Part shown: positions 45,585 to 55,615 of the stretch, in pieces
Layout: every line of letters starts with the position of its first letter
Numbering within the stretch: position 1 is the stretch's first letter
Source of the DNA: [Phialemoniopsis] sp. UDSM-2020
Lineage: Eukaryota; Ascomycota; Sordariomycetes; Thyridiales; Thyridiaceae
Direction: 5' to 3'
NCBI GenBank assembly: GCA_018873225.1
Contig: JAEILZ010000004.1
Location: 806,001-870,000, forward strand
DNA length: 64,000 bases
Notes under the pieces: model-generated
Seen by the model: the letters and a program-made list of their open reading frames with translations, nothing else
Told to the model about the DNA's origin: nothing
The model's database searches: none
Made by a program: the position numbers and the translations under genes

Positions 45585-48106
45585 TCAAAATGCCCACCCC
45601 TGACCCATCTCACCACCCGGGGTCCCCGTCTCCGGATCCACAGTCCCAGCCATCAGCCTGTCAAAGAACGCCATGTCCACCCCCTGGAAAGCCCAGTCTT
45701 CAGCTTCGGCAGTCAAGCCCGGCATGAGCGTCTGCTGCGCGCCGCTCTCCTCGTACGGACCCAAGTCCTCCGGCACCGCCTCCTCAGCGCGAGGCACAGG
45801 CGTTTCCGTAGACGCAGTGATCGACCCTAGCTGCCAACCACCCAGCAGCTGATCACCAGCCACGAAACCCGAAGGCTTGTTGCCCGGGCCTGGCTTCTGC
45901 TTCTGCTTCTGCGCCGCAGCCGCAGCAGCAGCTACATCCCCTTCGGCGTCGGCCCGCGGGCGCGACACGCCCTCCTTGGCGATGCGGATGAGCCCAAAGT
46001 ACGGCACGCTCAGCGTGATCGCCCCGTCGACGCCGACCGTCCCGCAGTCGTCCTCCCTCGCGGTGGTGCTCGTGCTGTACACGCCCCCGCCGTCGGCCGC
46101 GTCGTCCTCGATGACGAGCATGCGCCGCAGGATCCCCGCGCTCTGGCGGCTCAGCAGGTCGGCGTTGAGCTCCGCGCGCTCCTCGAGGTAGTCCATGACC
46201 TTCTCTACTAATCCTCTATCCCCGAGGCGCTGGTGCACGAGGTAGCTGTCGTGGTTGGACGACGTGCCGCGCTGGTGGTTGTCGAGGTGGCCCAGGAGCA
46301 GGGTCATGGACGCGAGGAAGGTGAAGAACTCGACGCCCCGGTAGGTAAAGGCCACGAGGTTGACCTGCCGGTACGCGACGTACCTGACGAGGATCTCGCG
46401 GCTCGCGTTGATGCACGCGACCTTGGAGTAGTCGTAGCGCCGGCTCGCGGTCGACAGGCGCAGCATGTAGGGCAGGTGCAGCTGCGTGAGCAGGAAGTAG
46501 TGGTAGAGCTGGTCGACGAGGCGCGCCGACTCGCGGAACTGGCGCTCCGGGTCGTCGCCGGCGCAGTCGGCGGCGCTGGGGCTCAGCCACCACTGCGCGG
46601 GCATGGTGCGCGTGGCGCGCTGCAGGTCCGTGTCGATGTCGCGCGTCATGGTGTAGGCCTCGTCGTCGAGGTCGCGCTCGTTGCGCTCGAGGATGCGGCC
46701 CGCGATCATGGCGTGGACGTAGCCGAGGCGGTCCTGCGCCGCGACGATGTTGTCTACGTCAGACGTGGGGAGATTGGTGAAGTTGTTGATGTAGGTGGCG
46801 GCGGGAAGGCCGAGCATCAGGGAGAGGTAGCGGTCCGTGTAGAGGATGCGGAACCAGAGGTGTTCCGGGTCGATCCTTTGTCGCGTCTGGAGCTCGAGGA
46901 TCCTCAGGGACGGCGAGTCGGCACCCTTGTGTATCCTCATGAGCTGAGCCAGTGTTGTAGCGCGGTGAAAGGCGAGCCATGACCGACGCAGGTTGCCACA
47001 GTTGGTCTGGTATATCCCTTCCAGGGCCAGGCACTCCAGGCCCTCCAAGGAGCCAATCAGCTCCTCGTTAGTAGTGACAAGTGTAATGGCCCGCTCAGCA
47101 GTCCGGCGCGCCAGCTCGCGGTAAGGCACAGACAGCTGATGCAGCTCCGTGTGATATTGCGGATGCAAGTTCTGCAGCATTATGGCAAGTGAAAGCATCT
47201 TCCGCGCAATGATGACGGGGTGGTGCGTCACCTCGGGTGGCGGGCAGGTAACTGGCGGTTCAACTCCCATATCAACGGCTGAGAGTTTGGAGAACGGCTT
47301 GCAGAATGCCCTCTGCAGTAGACCGGCTGTCTGCTCCTTGATGCCGCAAAGTATCGCGACATCGGCCTGAGAGGGCCAAGCGGCCATCAGATCCTTGGAG
47401 ATGTCGGCATACTTGCCGGCCCGCGTGTGCTGGCCGCTGTCTGGCGTGTTGCCCACTGGCGTTGGAGTGGCTTCCGTCAGGGTTTCTCTCTCCAGTGAGT
47501 TCTAATAGGCAGTCGTTAGTCACTTCCATCCCTGAAAATACGTAGCGGTCAGAATAAAAGACATACGTGAACGGCCCTCCCCGACCAATTCATGTACGCC
47601 GGTCCGTCGGACTCGGACCACTCGGGCGTCGGTATTCCGTCTTCGGCAGACTTGTCACCCCCTCCACTCTCAGCCCTCTGCCGGGGCACCAGCCAAGGCT
47701 GGTACGCCTGCTTCACAATCCTGCTCTGCGGGGTCCTCGTCTGCGTCTGCACAAGCCTCTCAACGAGCGCCTCCATCCGCCCCAGCCTGTCGCCGACGTG
47801 CCTCGGTGCTCCAGGGACAGCGTGCACGGGGGATCCCGTGGCGCCCGGGTCCGCCTCCTCGGGGTAGTCCTGCCCGACGCAGGCCGTGCCGCGCTGCTGG
47901 CAGCCCCTGCAGACGGCCGTGCCGGGTTCCGGGTCAAGGCCGCTGGCGGTGGGGTCATCGTCAAAGATGCAGCGCACCTTGCGGCGCTTGCATGCCCAAC
48001 AGCTGCGGGTGCCCTTGCGTATCTTGCGGCGCTTGGGCTCCGGGCCTTCGGGCGCGTCGTCGGCAACGTCCACCGGCGGAGCGGACATCGCGTTGGATCG
48101 GGCCAT
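45585..48106 (-). CDS. Zn(2)Cys(6) transcription factor with long zinc-cluster loop
   Basis: Exons on the minus strand, 48106-47567 and 47501-45585, give 818 aa, with a 65-nt intron. The zinc cluster uses Cys36, Cys39, Cys46, Cys66, Cys69 and Cys76, preceded by the basic PKRRKIRKGTRS. The loop between the third and fourth Cys is 19 residues, longer than in most family members. Residues about 270-620 resemble the fungal-specific transcription factor domain, for example LEGIYQTNCGNLRRSWLAFH and HLWFRILYTDRYLSLMLGLP. The C-terminal part is acidic and Gly/Ala-rich and could act in activation. It is expected in the nucleus. Its target genes are unknown; no obvious cluster surrounds it. Confidence 0.86.
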
Positions 48107-49126
48107 GGTTTGCAGGGGTTTCTGCTTCCGGTTCTAGCGCTTAATGCGTCTCCTTGGGATTGGGTGCGTTGAAATGCCGGGATCTGGTCGTCGGTGGCCC
48201 TCGATGCCGGACTTGCATGAGGGAAAGTAGACAGTGCCGGTGCGGCGGCGGAGGAAGTGTCTAAGTTGGGGAGCTTGATTTGTCAGGGAGAGGCCGAAGC
48301 TTCCGCCGACCGGACGGAGTTTGCTCTCGAGACGGTGTCTGATTGGTGGGCCCTTCTGGTTTTACGTAGTAGGCCTCCCTCCTCGCTAACTCCTTTTGTA
48401 AGAAGCTAGAGCCGAGAAAGGGACCCTACTCCAGATGCCTGCAAATGGTGCTGGAAGCTTTCGCAGTTACATGTCTGCCGAAATTGAGGATATTTATCAT
48501 TCAAAGGTTGTTGTTATCTGCAAGCGTTGGCATTATTGCCAAACTATTCTTAAATACTCTATGAGTTGCATCTTTCGAAATATCGATGTCTTGGCAAATA
48601 CGAGTCAAAGCTCACCTGTTCCTGCTCAACTCTGATGGAACTACCTATGGAGCAGGGACAGGTCAGTTAAGCTATTTCCTAATTTACAACTCCAGGGGCA
48701 AGTGAACTTTAGAACAAGGCACAAGTGATGTATGTTATTAGTTACGAAGAACAACAAAACAGTTATTTTAAGCTCCTAGAGCGTCCAGTCGGAATCAATA
48801 AATTCTCGACTGAACAAGTCCAGCTCATACATTAAACACTTCTTCAGCGATGCAAAGATTTTGTCTGGAAAACAACGAACCGTGATCGAATATACGTTGT
48901 TCGGTTTCATGAAGGGACAAATAGCGAGTCGACAGTCGAAACATGCCGGCGCTTTAATACGCTTCATATTCATGGATGGGTTTCGACATATCTTCCCTTT
49001 CCTTCATTTGTTGAGGAGTTCTACAGAGCTAAGTACTTGTGTAGTGTAAAGACCAAAACCGGACAGGGCTAGATGACGAGCTTGCTGTGAATGCAAAACC
49101 ACGACTGCTGAATTCTGATCCAGCAG
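48107..49126. other. Intergenic region
   Basis: About 1 kb holding the transcription factor promoter and the 3' side of the next gene. Its right half is AT-rich. Nothing else is supported. Confidence 0.5.
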
Positions 49127-50224
49127 TCATGAAGCGCCGGAGTACGCGGAAAGTACAGTCTGCCCACCAGTGTGAATGAAGAGCACATTGACATTGCTGC
49201 TGTCCTGGTGGCCGTGCTGCTTACAATCATCAGCAAGTCGGCCACTCTCAATCCAGTCCAATAACCCCCTTGCGCCTTTGCCAGAGTACACGGGGTCTAG
49301 TAGCACCCCGTCCTCGTGTAGAACTCGCCGAAGTGTCTCTTCGATCTTGTCGTCCAACACTCCATATCCAGGGCCGAAGTAATCCTGCAACAGGCGAACA
49401 TTGTCAAGCTCGATCATGCCTTCCGAGAGTCCAACTTTGGTGCCGGCATTTCGCGCAATATTTGCGACTTGCTCTTCAAAGTTGAGCTTGTCCATGACCA
49501 TGACACCAATGAGCTGGCGTTTCGGCATGTTGACATCCGATTTTTGCAATGCCGTTCGATCCTGTAAATCGAACCCAGCCTTCAACCCAGCGATTGTGCT
49601 ACCACTACCACAAGCGACGAAGATATAATCAAATCGTCCACTACCAGGCAGATTCATGTCTTTCTCCTGCGCAGCAATCTCAAAGGCGCACCGAGCGTAT
49701 CCGAGCCCGCCGAGCGGGTGCGTGCTCCCACCACTCGGAATGAAGTACGGTACCTTGCCCTCCGCTTCGAGCTCCCGCAAGACAGTGTCTTTGTTGTGCG
49801 GACCTTGACCAACTCTAACGTCCGCGCCCAAAATCCGGTACATCTGGATGTTACCAGCGGTCCGGAACGTTTCCGGACTTGCAGCGGTCGCTAACCCACC
49901 CGCATTCTCATCGAGGAGCAGCACGCACTCGAGCCCTAGCCGGGCGGCGACGGCGGCAGTCTGCGCGGCGTGATTGCTCTGCAGGCCACCTTCGGTGACT
50001 ATGGTCGTTACCTTGGGTGATTCGTTGAGGATGTCCGGGATGATGTACTCTAGCTTGCGGTACTTGTTGCCGCAGCAGACTGCCGGCGCCGACTGGTCAT
50101 CGCGCTTGATGTGCACGTTGAAGGGCCATTTTCCCTGGCGGCCGAAGGGGTGGATGGGAGATGGTGAGTCGTAGCGGATCTGGTAGAGCGGGATGCTCGC
50201 GAAAGGCTCTGGTAGTTGGACCAT
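49127..50224 (-). CDS. PLP-dependent D-cysteine desulfhydrase / ACC deaminase family enzyme
   Basis: An intronless ORF of 365 aa, the normal family length. The PLP-binding lysine is Lys54 in GNKYRKLEY; the substrate loop is GGLQSNHAAQTAA at 79-91; phosphate-binding GSGST is at 206-210. In bacterial ACC deaminase the substrate is fixed by Tyr-Glu in a YEGK motif and by Leu in an HLGG motif. Here the motifs read YSGK (Ser314) and HTGG (Thr352), the pair reported for D-cysteine desulfhydrase. The likely reaction is therefore D-cysteine to pyruvate, H2S and ammonia rather than ACC to 2-oxobutyrate. Many fungal genomes label such genes as ACC deaminase. It is divergent from the mitochondrial ribosomal protein gene. 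Confidence 0.85.
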   Translation of the reverse strand: MVQLPEPFASIPLYQIRYDSPSPIHPFGRQGKWPFNVHIKRDDQSAPAVCCGNKYRKLEYIIPDILNESPKVTTIVTEGGLQSNHAAQTAAVAARLGLECVLLLDENAGGLATAASPETFRTAGNIQMYRILGADVRVGQGPHNKDTVLRELEAEGKVPYFIPSGGSTHPLGGLGYARCAFEIAAQEKDMNLPGSGRFDYIFVACGSGSTIAGLKAGFDLQDRTALQKSDVNMPKRQLIGVMVMDKLNFEEQVANIARNAGTKVGLSEGMIELDNVRLLQDYFGPGYGVLDDKIEETLRRVLHEDGVLLDPVYSGKGARGLLDWIESGRLADDCKQHGHQDSSNVNVLFIHTGGQTVLSAYSGAS

Positions 50225-50822
50225 CTTTTATTCACGGTTACGAGGGGCTGCTCCAACTCTGACTACGTCCTAGTGAGGAGGGGATGCATGCCTTGGTAGA
50301 TATTGGCCGAGTGTGTCGGCTCGTATTCACGGACACACATCACGTCATCGGTCCCAGTAAGCGGACTGTGATACCTCTTCTACCTACCGGACATGTCTTC
50401 CAATCGGAAGCGCTAGCGTTGTCGTGGCTGACGGTCGGCGGCGGCGGTCCCATTGCGGAATTTGGTGTGGTCGTGAGCGTTCCCCGCCTCAGAGACCTTG
50501 CTTCGCGTGTCCGATCTGTACATTCACGTCACCCCTTTAGAGGTAAATGAGATAAAACATACGAGATTATTCTGCGTCATAGTTAATATCCTACCCTCTT
50601 GTGCACTTTTTGAAAATTGAGATCTTTGAAGCTCATGATGAATTTTGTCGTGAAGCTTGCAGGGAAAGGAGGTGCCAACTGATCGGCGATAAGATAAAGA
50701 AAAATCCAGGCCTGGCAGCTCAGGCACTAAAAATCGACTGGCTCGACATTTTCTCGAGATTGGCTGTTGAGGAACTTCCCCCCGAGGTCGATCACCAATT
50801 CCGCAACACGGCCGTCAAAGGG
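50225..50822. other. Divergent promoter region
   Basis: These 598 bp separate the desulfhydrase-like gene and the mitochondrial ribosomal protein gene and should contain both promoters. No further feature is recognised. Confidence 0.5.
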
Positions 50823-51792
50823 ATGGCTTCCACAAATCAATGCCTTGCCTCGCTGGCAAGGCTCAGTCTAGCGACGACGTCAAGACCGACAGCTACCTCG
50901 GCCGCCCGGCCCCTATTGCAGTCATGCGCCTCCCAGGTCCGGTACGCGGGAGCAGGCGGTGCGAGGAAACGCGAGAAGAAGAGGAAGACGTACAAGGAGT
51001 TTAAGGTCTGGGACAAGGAGAAGCTGGAGCAGTACTCGTTGTGTGACGCGATAAGGTAAGACGACGCCGTCCCGAGCCCACCAATTGTCCGGCGAGTGCA
51101 GGAGACTGACACTGCCCCTTCGCCACAGATACATCCGGGCCTTCGAGGTCGGCCACAACCCCATGTCCGTCAAGTACTCGATCGCCCTCAAGCTCAAGAC
51201 GATGAAGTCCGGCCCCGTCATCCGCAACCGCATCCGCCTCCCCCACCCCGTAAAGTCCGACGTGCGCATCGGTGTCATCGCCAAGGAGGACAGCGCCGCG
51301 GCAGCAGAAGCCCGCGCGGGCGGCGCCGTCTTCGTCGGCGAGGAGTCGCTCTTCGAGGCCGCGCGCAGCGGGAACATCCCCTTCAACCGCCTGATCTGCC
51401 ACTCGGACTCGGTCATGGCTCTCAACAACGCCAAGCTGGGCCGCGTCTTGGGTCCCAAGGGCCTGATGCCGAGCATGAAGACGAAGACCATCACAAACGA
51501 CGTCAAGAGCCTGATGAGGGAGCTCGTGGGCGCCGACGAGTACAGGGAGCGCGAAGGCACGGTGCGCATGGCCGTGGGTCAGCTGGGCTTCTCGCCCGAG
51601 CAGCTGGCCGACAACGTCAAGGTGTTTATGAAGCAGGTCAAGAGCGATGTTGGCGCCGTCGACGACTCATTCACCAAGGAGGTCGACGACATTGTTCTGA
51701 GCTCTACGAATGGGCCTGGCTTCAGTTTGAGCGGCGGGTTTAACCCGACTGACGACAAGATCACGCCTGGACACCTCACGGGCCAGATGTAG
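50823..51792 (+). CDS. mrpl1: Mitochondrial large-subunit ribosomal protein uL1m
   Basis: Exons 50823-51055 and 51129-51792 encode 298 aa. The N-terminus is rich in Ser, Thr, Arg and Ala without acids up to about residue 45, as in a mitochondrial targeting sequence. The conserved uL1 body contains HPVKSDVRIGVIA, AGGAVFVGEESL, LGRVLGPKGLMPSMKTKTIT and the REREGTVRMAVGQLGF stretch. uL1 sits at the ribosomal L1 stalk and helps release E-site tRNA. The ATG at 50823 starts the targeting sequence; further upstream the frame is open but unlike a leader. The gene converges on COG2 with only 125 bp between the stops. Confidence 0.92.
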
Positions 51793-51917
51793 GATTGAAG
51801 AGAAGACTGATGTATAATATCTGTATTTAACTGTATATCCCCTTCATAGGAAGCAGAGAAAAGCGATGTAAAGTTTGCATTTGTTGGGGTATCTCGATGA
51901 ACCGTGATCTATCGCTC

Positions 51918-52871
51918 CTACTTTTCTCGTAATACTTGGACCGCCTCTGCCTCGGCGTCTATTAATCGGTAGATAGCGAGCAGTTTGAGTGTCCTCGTCT
52001 GACCCGCTGCTCCTGTAGACTTCGCTTCCTTGACCACCGTCTTCAGGTCCAGCAGTATCGTATTCCGGCACCTGATCAGCCTCTCTTGCATCTTCTTGAC
52101 AAAGGCAACATCTCGACCAATGCTGTCCGCCAATTGCTCTGCTAGCATCAGGTCCTTGGCTAGATCCAGTAGCTTGGTCGGGCTGCTCGCCACGAACCTC
52201 TTGTGGTGCCCGTCTATCGTGTCCTCATCTTCGTCCTCCTCGTCGCTCTCCTCCACATCGTCAAACCCACCACTTCCCTCCTTGGGCAGACTAGCCAATG
52301 CCAATCGCCCTTCGAGCAGTCCAACCCTCTCATCAAGCTCAAGCATGCGCCGCCCGAGCTCGATCGCCGACCTCACGCCACCAAGCTCGCGACACGCTTG
52401 CGCGACCTCGACCCTTCGCGCCCGCACGCGAGCTTGTACATCCTCCACACCCCTCCGGAACCCAAGCAGCGCGACGCGCACGTCCTCGACGCGGTCCTCG
52501 CCGCCCTTGAGCTCGTCGCCCAAGCCCAGGAAGCTGGTATAGTTGGCGTTGACGAGCTCGAGCAGCTCGGCGCCGATGGCGGTGCCGCGGTCGCGCAGCT
52601 CGGAGCGCAGGTCCTCGAGCGTCTGGTGCCTGTGCGCCGCGGTGGTGTCGCTGCCCGACGGGAAGAGCGAGGAGAGGAACTCTGCGGCCTTGAAGTCCGG
52701 GGCGAGGAAGTCGCGGCGGGCGAGGGCGGTGGGGAAGGGTAAGGGCGCGTCGTCGTTGTCGGAGGCGTCGTCGGCGGAGGAGGAGGATGAGGAGGGCAGG
52801 GCGAAGCCTGAGTAGGATGAGGTTGGGCGGTTGGGGGACTGCGGGCCCGGGCGGAGGGAGAGGGAGGCCAT
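51918..52871 (-). CDS. cog2: Conserved oligomeric Golgi complex subunit 2
   Basis: An intronless ORF of 317 aa. Residues about 50-150 carry the COG2 N-terminal pattern: RRDFLAPDFKAAEFLSSL, then TLEDLRSELRDRGTAIGAEL, LELVNANYTSFLGLGDELKG and GEDRVEDVRVALLGFRRGV, with heptad character. An acidic patch (DDVEESDEEDEDEDTIDG) follows, then a helical C-terminus. Filamentous fungal COG2 is usually this short form without the metazoan C-terminal half. The COG complex tethers retrograde vesicles at the Golgi. The first 35 residues are Ser/Pro-rich. The stop lies close to that of the uL1m gene. Confidence 0.83.
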   Translation of the reverse strand: MASLSLRPGPQSPNRPTSSYSGFALPSSSSSSADDASDNDDAPLPFPTALARRDFLAPDFKAAEFLSSLFPSGSDTTAAHRHQTLEDLRSELRDRGTAIGAELLELVNANYTSFLGLGDELKGGEDRVEDVRVALLGFRRGVEDVQARVRARRVEVAQACRELGGVRSAIELGRRMLELDERVGLLEGRLALASLPKEGSGGFDDVEESDEEDEDEDTIDGHHKRFVASSPTKLLDLAKDLMLAEQLADSIGRDVAFVKKMQERLIRCRNTILLDLKTVVKEAKSTGAAGQTRTLKLLAIYRLIDAEAEAVQVLREK

Positions 52872-55615
52872 GATTGAGAATGCGGGTTCGGACTCGGGAG
52901 GGTAGGAGGACCGCCGCCGGGGTTAGACGGGGTTGTTTGGACGGAGGTGGATGGTGACCGCTTGCACCCCGCCACGTATGCTCGGATGGCCTTGCGGTGC
53001 GGGTGGAAGGGTACTCAATGCTCACAACGCTGGGAAGCTGGGAATCTCAGTGCGTGTATACAGTTCTCATTCAAAGGTATACATGAGATCAAGTGACATG
53101 CGAAACAAGATTGATTGTCTGGCAGTCTATCACCACCTGGCGATGCTAGACCGGCGAGTGCTCGACGAAGCCATGGAGCTTTGCTGGGTGGGGCTGATCA
53201 ACCCCAAAAGTGGCTGCTTACCTAATGCTACATATTGCTGCATTTTCATGGACGAAAACGATATATACCAAACAAATTATTTTTGACAATTCGAATATTC
53301 GTTTACTTCACTCACAATCCTTGCCAGCCTTGTTCCGACACATTGGAGAAGCTATGGCAATTTCTTCTTCTGCAGAAGGGTCTCAGCCGAAAGCGGAGGG
53401 TATGCTCCTTATCTAAGAAGTTGCGCAGTCTAGCCATAGCCCAGCCGTCAAGACATGATTAAATTCGGGGGTGAAACCCGTCACAAAGCTTCCGAGCTCA
53501 TATCATCGGCTTACGAGCCTTGCAGCTCGGCGAGCGACATGGAAGCCGCGTGTAATGGTGGCAAGAAGGCTGGGAGAATCCCCACCAGGCTCCTTTGAGC
53601 TCCATCTTGCAGAGCTGACAGGACGCTCAGATGGGACAAATGTGGAATCGGTGGTCACGCAGGAGAGATAGATTTTTCACCTCTTGCCAAGATTTTCAGC
53701 AGATCTATCCTCATCCGATCCGTGAGCCGAGCAGAAGACTAGCACACCGACGTGGGGATAGCTGCAAAGACCCTGAAGACTTTTTAGCATTGCGGCGGGG
53801 TCGGCTGGTCGGTTGACACGGAGTATGCCTGTGGGAAAAAGCACGCCATTTCGAGTGGCACCGGGCCGAGAGCAATTGGGGGCAGAGGCGTGAGTTGAGT
53901 GTCAGTACCAGGGTGTCAGGATTCCCTTATGCGAAGGAGGCCAGGGACGGCTTGCTTTGGCATGTGCGGTAACGGCTCGCGATGAGAGAGAGAGCATCTC
54001 AACGCATAGAGTGAGCCGAGACTATTGAGACTCCACAGAAGCTCCTGGTGCCAGGGTGCTCCAGCGAATACAAAAGGACGGAATGGATTGATGAGGGGAT
54101 TGGCAATGTGGTGAGCCTGAGGGGTGGTCGGGCGGCTAAGGTGAGGTTCTTTAACCTGCATGACCCCCCGAAAAGATCTTATCTGATCCGAGAGATGGAC
54201 CTGATCAAAGGATCAATGAATGGTGCCATACCAGATGCATCCACCCAGAAAGCCTCGCACTGTGCCAATGTCGGGCGCTGGTGGGGCAGATCAAAGATCA
54301 GATAACTGTGCCCTTCTTGAAGAAGCTGCTGCTCCGAAGTCGGTCGCTTCAACAATTGGGAACCTTTGGGACCGGCTCGGCTTGGCAACGAGGTTAGAGA
54401 AGCCCTGAATGGATGCTGTCCCGCAAATCGACAAATGACCGGAGGCCATCGGTATTTCAGCTTACGTTTCTGTTGGTCAGACGCAATTGAACGGCCTCCT
54501 TGTGGCCCCGACGAGGGCCAATCACAAAAAGGGCTCGCTTGATTGACCTGGATGAACCCGACTTGACCCTGGCTCTTCTCGTCTCGCTAGAGTGAACTTT
54601 GCCTAGCGCCAGTGCAAAATTATCTTATCAATCAGTTGGATCAAATCAATCAGTGGGGTGCGACGGGGACAACTGAGAGGGAAGAACTGGGCCATCGAAA
54701 GATCGCCAAATGCCGCGCCATTCTTTTCTCCCAGTGAGGAATCCGCTCCTTTCTCCCAGTCTGCCTGTCCCCTTCCGCTGCCCTCCCCTCTCTTTTTCTC
54801 CCTCCAATTTGCGCACATTTCCCGTTTCTATGTAAAGTACCTGACCAAGGGAAAAAAAGGCCTCTTGAAAACGAAACGGGTCCCCGCAACCCTCTCAGTC
54901 TCAGGAACTGCTCTGGACCCATCTACTGCGGCTCCAGGTCGTTCTGCCTAGTGTGTATCGACTTGAATTGGCACTGGCATTGACCAAGACGCCGAGTCCG
55001 CTTGCCCTTTCCCTAGAATCTAGAATTGCGATGCATTTATGACTTTGATCCCCTTGACCATCCGTCCCCCCCATTTTCCCTTTTTGTTATTTCCCCTCCT
55101 TCGAATAATCCAAACCTGGAAATCCTTTCCGTCTTCTTTTTCTTCAATTGATACCTTTGATACCCCTAGAAGCCGAACACAACCCGGCTTGTTGATGATT
55201 CCCTGAGACGTCAGTCTACAACAAAAACAACAATACCCAGGACACTACCCAGGAAAGGGAAAAAGAACACAGCACAACCATACCACATTCAATCAATTCA
55301 TGGGTAAGTTCTCGATCAGTCTCTGCAGCTTTTTTTTCACCCACACCCACACCCATATACACATCTGTCCTTGTCTTATCAATCGATCAATTTGATCTCT
55401 TGTTGGTGTGGATTTTCGGTGGATGCACCACAATGCACCCAATTGAAGGAGCCGAGCAGGCAAGAAATTAACTCCGAGGCAGTTTTAGCGGTCCACTCGA
55501 TGCCCACTGCGCCCACGCACACCCACCGAAAAATCATCTGACGAGTCACGCACCACCCGAAACCACCCACCCGACGCCCGCTAGCCCGATTCTTCTCATT
55601 TCCCTCATCCCGACC
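52872..55615. other. 2.7-kb upstream region of hapX
   Basis: This region lies between divergent genes. Its right half is pyrimidine-rich, typical of a fungal promoter and leader. An ATG at 55300 is followed at once by a GTAAGT donor, so a leader intron and upstream ORF are possible. No other gene is supported. Confidence 0.5.

Noticed and set aside
46233..46982. 249-codon plus-strand open frame
   Set aside because: Antisense shadow inside the Zn(2)Cys(6) factor; its Val/Arg/Asp-rich composition mirrors the opposite-strand codons.
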